In this document: one piece after another, positions 26,901-37,200 of the stretch
Position numbering within the stretch: the first letter of the stretch is position 1
Layout of the letters: each line of letters starts with the position of its first letter
Source: Brienomyrus brachyistius
Taxonomy: Eukaryota > Chordata > Actinopteri > Osteoglossiformes > Mormyridae
Length of the DNA: 64,000 nucleotides
Reading direction: 5' to 3'
NCBI RefSeq assembly: GCF_023856365.1
Contig: NC_064554.1
Location: 3,587,001 to 3,651,000 of the forward strand
Made by a program: the position numbers and the translations under genes
The notes under the pieces: model-generated
Told to the model about the DNA's origin: nothing
The model's input: only the letters and a program-made list of their open reading frames with translations
Databases searched by the model: none

Positions 26901-27395
26901 ACAGTACTGTGCAAAAGAAAATGATGTTTAGATCGTTTTGGTGTAAAACTAATAAAATGAATATGATGCCTGTCAAAGTGTGTCAGCCATTTCAGAACCT
27001 CATCCTAGTATTTGCAGCGACCGTCCAGTGCAGCCATGTATTTCTTGACTTGGCCACTAGCACACCTCATACAGCTGGTCAATCTCTCACTGACTTTTTA
27101 AACCAATATATTTAATTGAGCTGTTGGTGAAATTTAACAAAATTATGGAATGGCTGAGGTGCCCCTGAGGAGAAGTTTTGGAACTGAAGCAGTGTTCATC
27201 TAGCCATCCAACTAGATATCAGTAACTTTTTAGAAAACAGAAGAAATTATTAACAGTTTTTATTGCATTACTCGTAATTTGTACATGTTCTAATGTTAAA
27301 CTGTGTTTTTTGTTCTAAGCCAAAGTACTACTGCTACCCAGATAAACAGCTTTAAACATTTCTTTGGACTGCCTAAGACTTTTGCACAGTACTGT
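26901..27395. mobile_element. MITE with CAGTACTGTGCAAAAG termini
   Basis: A 495-bp element bounded by exact inverted repeats ACAGTACTGTGCAAAAG and CTTTTGCACAGTACTGT, each containing an inner palindrome. It is inserted within or next to CA/GT repeats, which hides the target duplication. It is the intact relative of the copy at 17030-17662. No transposase. Confidence 0.85.
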
Positions 27396-27399
27396 GTGT

Positions 27400-27453
27400 G
27401 TGGATGTGTACGTACATATATATGTATACATATATATTATGTATGTATGTGTA

Positions 27454-27503
<50 letters not shown>

Positions 27504-27518
27504 GTGTCTAAATATATA

Positions 27519-27595
<77 letters not shown>

Positions 27596-27607
27596 ATATA
27601 TATATAA

Positions 27608-27662
<55 letters not shown>
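27400..27662. repeat. (AT)n / (GT)n compound microsatellite
   Basis: Long TA runs with GTATAT interruptions, followed by about 22 GT units (27615-27660). Confidence 0.98.
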
Positions 27663-27663
<1 letters not shown>

Positions 27664-28183
27664 ATACACACTATACTGGCCCGTGTATAGTACATACTCC
27701 AAATGCACGCATGAAAACCAATCAGGCTTGAACTTTGGTGCCCTCTTGTGATTTACTGTGATACTGTCCTGAATTGCACTGAATGTAGTGAAACAATGGC
27801 TTGCATTTGGTTGGTTATTACTGCATCCACGCTAAACCTGCTTATCTGGCAGAAAATTTCGTTTAAAATGAATTCAAAAAATCCTTTTCAGCTCGTCATT
27901 CTCTCCCCACCACAAGGTGGAGACATTAATGTTCATGACACCCTTTAAATTGAACTGAAAACTGATTCAGTCGGGTACATTCTTCGTATTTGTTTTTCTG
28001 CATTGTCCCTGGTGCGAAAACACGATTCTCTACTCATTACCTGTGGTAATATTACCAGTGCATTTGACATGCCCAAGTGAATTACATTCAGCCCAAGTAT
28101 GGAAACAGTTGCAACAAGAGCAGCTATTGAAAGACATTGTAGGTTTAAATTATTTGTTCTGTACATAATTTGGAGTTGTCATG

Positions 28184-29171
28184 TACCCTCACTGAGCACT
28201 TGATTAGTAATACTATACTATTACTAAGCAAGCCCTCCCTTTGCTCAAAAACAACCTCAATTCTTGGTGGCATGGATTCCACAAGACGTTGGTAACATTC
28301 CTTAGAGATTGTGGTCCATGATGTCATGATTGCATTATGCAATTTCTGCACGTTTGTCAGCTCCCACTTTACCGCATCCCAAAGGTTGCACTGGATGCAG
28401 GTGCAGTGCCTGTGAAGGATAACAAAGAACACTGAACATGTCACGTTCATGAGACCGGTTTGTGATGACATTTGCTTTGAGCCATTAGAAGATGGGAAGA
28501 TTGTGGCACTCGAGGGATGGTGGATTGGTATAAGCGGCCTAAAGTGTGCCAAGACAATACCCCCCCCCCCAAGCCCGGACTGCTGACAAGGCAGACTGGC
28601 TTCATGGATTCACGCTGTCGATGCCAAAGTCTGACCCCACCACCATCCGAGTTTCATCACAGACTGCAGTTCTCCAGTCTCCAGCTGCCCAGTTTTGGTG
28701 AGCTTCTGCCCACTGCTTTCAGTTACTGGTATACAGGAGTGGATCCAGACACAGTCTCCTGCTGTTCTAGCTCATCCACCCCAGGGTTAGATTTGGTTTG
28801 GCATTCTGGGGTTTGTACAACTGTGGGGAGCAGAAAGAGTAGTTATCCGAATTACTGTAGCCTTTCTGTCAGTGTGAACCAGTCTGGAGATTCTCCTCTG
28901 ACCTCTCACCAGCAAACCGTTCCCTTCCACAGAATTGCCCACCAGTTCTGCAGTTACAGAAATACGCAAACCAGCCTGTCTGGCACCAGCAGTCAAGCCA
29001 CAGTCAAAGTCACTGAGATCACACTTTCTGGTGTTTGAAGTGAACTTTAGTAGAAGTTCCTGACCTGTATTTGCATTTTTTTATGCATTGCACTGCTGCC
29101 ACATGATTGGCTAATAAATACACAAATAGGCAGGTGTACAGGTCTTCCTAGTAAAGTCCTCAGTCAATGTA
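28184..29171. mobile_element. Degraded Tc1/mariner-like transposon, 1.0 kb
   Basis: Ends TACCCTCACTGAGCACTTGA and, inverted, TACATTGACTGAGGACTTTA form imperfect terminal repeats starting with TA. On the - strand near 28250-28340, ISKECYQRLVESMPPRIEVV resembles the C-terminus of a Tc1-type transposase. The + strand half (28517-29038) is open but matches nothing I know apart from this repeat family. The element is inactive. Confidence 0.7.
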
Positions 29172-29744
29172 TGTCTAATGTTCCAGGATGGTTTAAGACG
29201 ATTCTAATAATCAAGTCTTCCAAACTATAGTTCAACATGTTACTCGTTCTCAGCTATTGAGTAGCAAACTTCCTGTTTTTCCTTTCTTTCTCAGATTGCG
29301 AAAGAATGCAGACCAGGTGTGTTAGATAACCAATCACATACCTGTCGTCGTTTTGCCTGTTTTGTGTGGAGATTGCCACTAAAGCGTTCTGTGAAACTTC
29401 CTCGGAATGACCATGGGAAGCTCACCCACCGCCCGGCATGTGACTTTCTTGGCGTTGTGCAATTGCATTGAATTCTACATTTATGGCTTTATGCCACAAT
29501 TCTGTAATCGTGGCTGTGCATATTAGCTTCTTGGGCACATATCCGATTAAAGCACTCGCTTTCGCTCCTAAATTTTAATGGGTGTTTATTTGCACAAAGA
29601 GTAAAATCGTCAGTAAGTATATATATGTATAAAGTATATATGCACACAATTTTAACTACAAAAACACAAGGATTCTAAGGATGGTGTAAGCTTGGTTTGG
29701 ATCCATAGCTTAATCAGGTCATGCTGATAATTCTTTTATATGCA

Positions 29745-29965
29745 GGATATATTTATGATTGGTGGTCCTGTGGACATCCATTGGATAACTAGAGGGCACC
29801 ACTTATGGGTCTGATCTCCACCTTTTCTCTGTGTATGTTTTTGAATGTTCTCTGGTATATGTGGACTGGCATCCCATACTAAGTGAACCCCAGCCTTATG
29901 CTGCCTGGGATGGACTCAAGGCCTTTCCTGACCAGGATAAAAAGGTGGTTTGTAGGAAAAGGGTG
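29745..29965 (+). mobile_element. SINE/L2-tail repeat
   Basis: GTGGACTGGCATCCCATACT, GGGATGGACTCAAGGCCTTT and CCTGACCAGGATAAAAAGG are the ordered blocks of the fish L2-type SINE tail. Confidence 0.65.
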
Positions 29966-30697
29966 ACTGTGTTTCAGACAGGATTCTGATCTAACTGCAA
30001 ACCCTCCGCTTTCTCACTGTGAATTTCTGCCAGTACCTTTCCAGCCTCTGTTGTGCGGTTGGAATTCTGGCTGAAATGCTTATCTGGCTCCTTGGTGGCC
30101 TGGATCATTTGGACAATTTGTTCGTAATGGAAGGTCGGCCAGACAAGTTTGTGAAGAACACGGTGTTCCTACCGATTTGAAGATCAGCACTTTTAGGTCA
30201 GTTTGGAAAAATACTGTGTACTGGCATTAAAGGTGCGCTATGAGAGATGATTCCCATTCAGATTTGCTTTTCAGTTAAACAGATGCATAAAAACCTATAT
30301 AACTTTGGAAAAAAATAACTAGCCGAGCAGCAAAATCAATGCAAATTTACAAATTAAGTACATATATTTAATTATTTTTCTTGTTTCTGTTTCTACTTGC
30401 AGAAGGTAAGTAAATAATTTGTCAGATGTGCTACTAAACATGACATGATTAGCCACAGGCTGAGGAACGCAAGGTCTCTGTGTTCATGTGGGCAAACAGC
30501 CTTTGAGTGTCGGTTGAATGCGCTTGGGGCAAAATCCTTTCAGTCACCTCAATATGCAAGACATCCAGCAGTAGTTACACAAAGTAACTGTCCTTCTGCA
30601 CAGGGTAACCGGTGCAGCCAATTGTGTGTGACAGTAGGGAGCTGAATTGGTGACTAAGGGGTAATAAGGTCAAATGGCCTTCCTGTGCTTTCAAAAG

Positions 30698-30824
30698 TCA
30701 TCAGCGATGTCTTACAGCAAATGATTGGAATTCCTGTCATTCTTAGCACAGGTAACCTTGAGCAGAAAAAGAGCAGTCAAAGTGTCTTAATCTTGGATGA
30801 TGATCTCCACCAGATTCCCCAGCG
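30698..30824 (+). other. Orphan exon-like segment
   Basis: A 127-bp stretch bounded by a pyrimidine-rich acceptor (CTGTGCTTTCAAAAG|TC) and a consensus donor (CG|GTGAGT). The frame between them is open and protein-like (VISDVLQQMIGIPVIL, then SVLILDDDLHQIPQR). It would enter in phase 1 and leave in phase 2. I found no partner exon on either side. It may be an exon of an unrecognised gene, a relic of a decayed one, or chance. A faint likeness of the LILDDDLHQIP part to separase/CHAT-type LxLDxxLxxLP motifs is not enough to name it. Confidence 0.3.
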
Positions 30825-31117
30825 GTGAGTTATCATTTACTCGTGTTTTTCGTAACAGCAGCTGAGCCCGCAAGAAATACTGCGTGACGTTCTTTTCGGG
30901 TACATTATCTTTGCCAGGTATCGAAATTCCGGTTGATGGCAACAGGTGGTGCTGTTGCCGTTACATCACATTGGCAGTCAAAGGAGTTTCCACTCAAGAC
31001 CAGACAGAGGAGAAAATAAGAATTGTGGTCTTCTTGTGTAGTGAGAGTGACAGTACAGGTGTGCATTTGGAATCTGAATTGCTATGTTTGATTTACGATA
31101 TGAAAATGACACTCTTT

Positions 31118-31185
31118 ATCCATCCATCCATCCATCCATCCATACACCCATCTTCTAACCACTTATCCTGGTTATGATCCCATTT
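31118..31185. repeat. (CATC)n with TTATCCTGG tail
   Basis: Six CATC units followed by TTCTAACCACTTATCCTGGT, the terminal signature of L2/SINE repeats in fish. Confidence 0.75.
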
Positions 31186-31321
31186 GGCGCAGAGCACATG
31201 CCTGCTGTATTCCCTGGATGGGATAACAGTCACTTTTCAAAATATCCCAATTTATCTTCAAAAGCGTCATTCACATGAACACATTCAAAAACAGACATTT
31301 GTGGAAACATTTGCCATAAAA

Positions 31322-31517
31322 TACAAACCGGATTCCAAAAAAGTTGGGACGCTATACGAATCGTGAATAAAAACTGAATGCAATGGTGTGGAGGTGCCAA
31401 CTTCTAATATGTTATTCAGAATAGAACATAAATCACGGAACAAAAGTTTAAACTGAGAAAATGTATCATTTTACACGATTTGTATAGTGTCCCAACTTTT
31501 TTGGAATCCGGTTTGTA
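31322..31517. mobile_element. Tc1/mariner-type MITE, 196 bp
   Basis: Terminal inverted repeats of 44 bp start TACAAACCGGATTCCAAAAA at both ends with only two or three differences. The element is bounded by TA. No coding capacity. Such CAAACCGGATTCCAAAAAAG elements are abundant in fish. Confidence 0.9.
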
Positions 31518-31629
31518 ACAAACTCTGCCTCTTTGTGTTCTTCACACAACAATCTTCCGACTGTTCAGACCGGCTCGTCTGTTAATGACATTATACTTTA
31601 ATTTTTTTCTTTACCTAAGTACTCGTTGG

Positions 31630-31773
31630 CAGGGGCGCCGCTAGCAATTTTGGGCCCTATGACAAAATATGAGGTTGGGCCCCCCTACCACACCCATTCA
31701 GATCTCTGGGGGCCCCTAAAGGGCGTGGGCCCTTAGAATTGTCCCAACTTTCCCCCCCTTAGCGGCACCCCTG
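31630..31773. mobile_element. hAT-type MITE with perfect target duplication
   Basis: A 144-bp element with ends CAGGGGCGCCGCTAG and, inverted, CAGGGGTGCCGCTAAG. It is flanked by the exact 8-bp duplication CTCGTTGG at 31622-31629 and 31774-31781. The perfect duplication suggests a fairly recent insertion. Confidence 0.93.
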
Positions 31774-32854
31774 CTCGTTGGGCTCTGTTGCTGATTCTGG
31801 GTGAACGTTCCTGCCACGTTTCTATGGAAAACGTGTGTTGTGTTCTTGAAGCCACATCTTATAGATTATAACCTGCAGGCAATTTAGTCAAATCACTGGA
31901 GCGGGTCAAAGGAGCCGATGAACGGCTCAGTGCACGCGATTCTAGCAGGCAGTATTCGACGCTTTTCTGTATTCCGGGTTCCGCGTATTGTGGGTTCCGC
32001 GTATTATAAAGTGGCCGACCAGAATGGGCTAGTCTTCATTGTACAAATCCACAATTGTCTCATGAATACGACACAGTGTTTGAAAAAAAAAACTCACACC
32101 TGTGTTTTGGCACTAATCACAAGTCTGGATTCTTGCATCTGTCTGAATCTGGGGAATTTGAGCTAATTAATAATGTATAGTCACAAAAATGTTTGCCATT
32201 TTTCAAAACAGCGTGAGCCATACTTAATCCAGCGCTGGCTACTCTGTGTGTATCAAGCTTGGCTCCCATTTTTAGTAAATATGTTATTAATATGTGTTGC
32301 TTTATTTATAGGTCACATAGATTAGTCCGAATAAATGGCAGGATAGATTCCATACCATAAATCCATGCTGGATTCTGTTTACTACACTGTATGTGTAAAA
32401 TCCCGACCTGGGGTCTGTTTCAGAAAGCAGAATTGCTTGCTTAGCTGAATAACTTGTCAAATTTAAGGTAGTCTGGGCTAAATGCAAGCGAATGAAGAAA
32501 AAATCTATTTAAAATGCGATACCTTAAATCCCAGTTATCCAGTTAAGCAAGAAATCCTGCTTCGTGAAACTGGAAAATAAAATGTGTACTATAGTATTTA
32601 TGGTCATTCAGAGTTATGCATGTAATATAATGTTCCACAATTATTACTGGAACATGAACTGGTAGCTTAACCATTAAGGAACTGGACTTCATCAGATTAA
32701 TTGGACATGTCCCAGAAGTCTGTCCATGTGTGTGAGGGCTAGCTGTCATTGCCACTATCCCTAACGCTAACCCATGCGAGAATTATAGTGTTATAATTGA
32801 TATAGGAAATCTGAGTATGGAAACATGCAATAATGGTGTGCGTCTGTAAATATT

Positions 32855-33205
32855 ACTTTTTTTTTTTTTTTTGCAAATTGCAGCCTGGTCCTTCTCTGTT
32901 TCTCATTAATGAAGAGCTTCTGTCCTGCTTCTAGGAGCCTGATACGAACTTTTGAAGGTCACTTGATGTCATCCTACGATACATGTTAAACTGTCTGATA
33001 AGTTGACGGTCATTTCTGGCATTAGAAAGTTGCTTCCGCCCTTTTCCTGGCTGGTTTATGGTCGTTCCCAGTATCTTCTGCTTCACCTTGTTCTGTTTAC
33101 TGCTGTCTTAGAAATTTTGAGCCTGGAAGCAGCCTGCCGCGCAGAGTAGCCTTCTGCCAGCAGATCCAGGATTAAACCAGGATTTTTAAAAAATATGGAG
33201 TGTTC
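32855..33205. mobile_element. Truncated MITE copy related to 42626-43150
   Basis: GTCACTTGATGTCATCCTAC, TTGCTTCCGCCCTTTTCCTG and TTGAGCCTGGAAGCAGCCTG are shared in order with the RGL3 intronic element. The outer terminal repeats are missing or degraded, and there is an internal deletion after GGAGCCTGATACGAA. Confidence 0.8.
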
Positions 33206-34293
33206 ATTTGTTTTTTCCATAGTTGTGTTCCATACGTGATAGCGGTCTGCATGTAACGGAGTTAATGCGATGGATCTTCCTATACTGAATGCTGCAGCTT
33301 TAGATAATTCAAATTAACAGGGGATCGTTAACGAACTCCAGAAGGAAAGTCTAAATGTTTGTAGTTCTCTAGGAAAAGCAACAGTTTCATAAAATTCCAG
33401 GTTTATAATAATCACTATCATGGCTGCAGCATTGCAGTCACACAGATGAGCGCGTGTCTTTCGTATGACGCTGGTGTAACAAGCAGAGGCGGCTCGTCAC
33501 GTGGCTTGTCTGGCTCCAAGGCTGTCACTGATGTGTCTCCGTCATAAAAAAAAGTCAACAAGTGGCATTCCATTGGGTATTTGCTCATTATATCAGAAAA
33601 TCTGTTAACAAAGTCACCCCATACTGTAACACCACAAGATGAATGCAAAAAACCAGAAGCGCTCAATGCAGTAAATGTCATTGTCCGTCCACATTAATAT
33701 ATCCAAAACGATCTAATATATATTCATATATCTAAAATGATTACGGAAAACATTTCCTAACAAGAGAATAGGACTAAATTGCGATGTCATTTCATAATCT
33801 TCTCTCATTCACCTTTTCGCATCACTTTTCAAAAAGAAATATTTTTCTTACACAGAGAATATATATATTAACATCCTCCGGAGCTTTTCTTTTAAGCAGT
33901 TTCTCAAATCCTCTAGGATTTTACATCGGACCAAATGTTACTGGCTGGTTTTTGACGCCTCCCACTGCTTGCTGAAATGGGACGTCTTATTCATCGAAAG
34001 GGCTGCAACCACAAGCAGAGCCGACAGTGAGACGGAGGGGGCTCCTGCGCCGAGATAGAAACTTCTCAGAGAGAAATCGCGACATATCATTTTGGCCAGG
34101 AGATCTGTTTTGTTTTATTTTCGGACAGCTGGAAAAAAGACTCTACCAGTGCAACAATTTACACGGGCATATACTTCAAATGACATTAATAAAAAGTTGT
34201 TTGCGTTTATATCGCTGATTTTGGATTTAGAATTTGGATTTTTGGACTTGAACCGTAACATTCATTCAGTCAACGTACCGGAATCTATAGAAG
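33206..34293 (+). other. RGL3 upstream region and probable 5' UTR
   Basis: No recognised gene up to about 33.99 kb. The segment from about 33990 joins, without an intervening acceptor that I can defend, to the RGL3 ATG at 34294, so it is a reasonable 5' UTR. The transcription start is not visible. Open frames here (33418-33681 -, 34027-34218 +) match nothing. Confidence 0.35.
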
Positions 34294-37200
34294 ATGGGAA
34301 AATATGAATTGACGATGGTAATAGTCTTAAGTTTCTTTACTTGTCTGTTTATGGAAATGCTTAGGCTACTTATGAAGACTGCAGTACATTATATCTGTCA
34401 TTTATACATAATGTTCGCTGAGTGTGACGAATTTGCGATGAGAAAATTCGGGTCATTGTATTGCTTGCGATAATGTAAAAACACAAAGAGGACTTAGCAT
34501 TTCATTCAAGACACTTATTTCAGTCATTCCCAGAGAATCGTGGACTTTGGTTCGGTGGGCATAGAGATATAGCAAAGTATCGTAGTGTACGTCAGAAAGA
34601 ATCCTGTAGCGTCCATATGCTGTAGACGTCAAGTTTCAGCGCGTGCACTTTCTTTCGCAAAAGTCCACTTTTTTTTGCAGCGATCAGCTGGCTGCCAGGG
34701 CTGATTGTCGTGGCTTGCTGTATTAATGAGAGCAATTCCATTTATCTGAAATTGCATCAGCTAGCTTTGAGCCCGAAGCCTTTCTTATTCCAGGACTGCA
34801 CCTTCGGAGAACAGCGCAGTGCTGCATGGGATCATAGCAGCAATGTCACATGCTCCGCGAAAATAACAGGCGCCTTAATAGTGGCCTCTCCGTGTTCCGA
34901 CAGTACGCCTTAGGCTGTCATTGCCATTTCATTTGTAGATCGTAAATCCTTACCATACCCGCTGCCAGGTTATGCAAAGCTGGGACAGCTGGAACAATGA
35001 GAGCACTTCTTATATTCCTATATCATAAATCCTTATTATGAACACTTTTTTTCCTAAGTCACTCACAGGACTGAGTGTTAAGTCTGCACTAGCCTAAACA
35101 CAGGCTTTTTGTGAACTCAGCCTATAAAATGACAAACGCTGAGCTCTGATACATACCAGTTGTTGTTAATTGTAAAATTTACTTGATAACATTTGTCGCC
35201 AGTGGAAGTATGTATAAGTGTTACTGTTGTGTTTGTTTTTACTCATGTTCTGCTACTTTTTAAAATCGTTTACATGTCAAAATGTTACATTACCGCTGCA
35301 TAATGTACAGCCCGCTCCTAGAAACAGTGAATCATGTGACTGTATCTGCATATAAAGCGTGCAGACGGGGTCGGGTCGGTCACTCGACTGTGCTGCTGAG
35401 CATTGGAGCGGCTAAAACGTGTGATATAAGTGGCTTTATATGTGGTAGGATTGTATCAAATATAGCCGTTCCGTTGTCTCAGAAACAGCCTCCCTCGTGG
35501 GATTTTCATGCGCTGCAGTGTCTGCAGTTTACAGAGATCGGTGTATAAAGCAAACAAAACAGTCGATGGCAGTTACTTGAAATAAAACACCTTGCTAATG
35601 AGCGAGGTCTGAGGTAAATGGATAGGGCCCCGCCTCTCGAAACCTTATGAACACTACGTCGCTCTTAAGTTTTATGTTTTAACACAGATCTTACGAACGA
35701 CATAGCGTTAAGAAGGTTCTGAGAAACACCGGGCACAGAACAGTAAAACGGGAAGCAAAAATGGACAAAAGGGCTCCCCTGAAATCAGAACTTGTTTATC
35801 CTTAAAGTGGTTACAGGAACAAAAGAGGGTCCTATCCAGCACTACATATGCTTAATACTCAGTAAAACAGCTACTGTCTACCGGATACCCTGTGGCAAAA
35901 TCAGTTTAAGTACCAATAATTATGATGATTCACTTTTCAGTTTATTGTAGTTGTTTCTCTGTGCAGATTAATGTCAGGAACTGTACCTAGAACCTGGACA
36001 TTTATAAGGTTAAATAATTACTTGGGAGCGGAGTGGTGCAGATTACTGACGCTTGGAGCGTAACGTTTTTCACTTGGTTTGTATGTGCTCTCGTCTTGAG
36101 CTGAAAATCAGATCCAAATGTTTGACTTTATAAAACCACATTTCTACTAGTTCCTGCGTGTTTTTCTGCCCAGTAGGGGCTTTGCCTGTCCCAAACAAGC
36201 CTTACCTGGGGGTTTAGCACAGCCCTATACTATTTGTGGCGTTGCAAACATGCCCATTTGAGGGATGATGTCACTTCACAAAGGCCTTTTTTAATGGTTT
36301 TTAATGCCTTTGCTCCGTGCTTCTTCTGTCTGTGTCAGCGACTGTGTGCTGTATCGACATGTGTTGACTTGAATGATGTTTTCAAAAACAAAGGGGACTC
36401 TATTTCAGAGTAGAAGGGTCAGACTGGCATAGGCAGGCACTCATGAGGATGGCCTTCAAGAAAATCCATTATATTATAATTAAATGTGTAACCACTGGGG
36501 TAACGGTGTGAATGAGAACTTAAAAGACACAGATTACTATATTGATCTACTAAAGAGATTGTTCCTCTACTAGTTGGTCTAGAAAAAATCCTCAATTTTG
36601 TCTAAGTTTTTTGATCAGGCACCCTTAGGGGCAGCCCCATCTGACCTGTTTGTCAGTAAGTGTTTCTGCGTCTTGTTAGGACCCAGTGCAGGAGTGGGGG
36701 GAAGAAGTGGAGCATGGGATTGTGTACGGGGTGACCCTGCGCAGAGAAGCTGTGGCCCCGCCCCCTAATGCTGCCGAGGACCAGCCGTCAGCAAGCTTTG
36801 TCCAGTACCGCACCTGCAAAGTGCGGCGGGTCAAGGCTGCCAGGTTGGAGGGCCTGGTGACGCAGCTGTTCGATCCCCCCCCGCAGGACCCGGATTTTGT
36901 GCCCATATTCTTCTCCATGTATCGCGCTTTCGCCGACCCTGAGAGGCTCATCAAGCTCCTCTTCCAGAGGTGCGTGGGGACTCCTCAGGAACTCAGGGAG
37001 TGACTGACGCCATTTTCATTCATATAGTGTTGTGTTTTTCTTTTTTGGTGTCTAATTAGTTTCTTGAACTTATTTTATAAAGTATATGTTCGAGTTTCAC
37101 ACTGTTCCGTCTCTCCCTACTCTCTTTTTTTAACAGTAGATTTCCAAATGACATTGTTGCATTTCCTGCATTATAAGAAGCTTGCTTGCAATACTGAATG

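Noticed and set aside
26239..26924. ORFs of 130-209 codons rich in Ser/Leu or Arg/Glu
   Set aside because: They cross CT, AT and CA microsatellites and SINE fragments; composition follows the repeats.
27303..27731. Tyr/Ile-rich ORFs on both strands
   Set aside because: AT/GT compound microsatellite.
29292..29470. Open frame after a pyrimidine-rich CAG (IAKECRPGVLDN...), about 58 codons
   Set aside because: No donor, no family and no link to the exon-like segment at 30698; a frame of this length is expected by chance.
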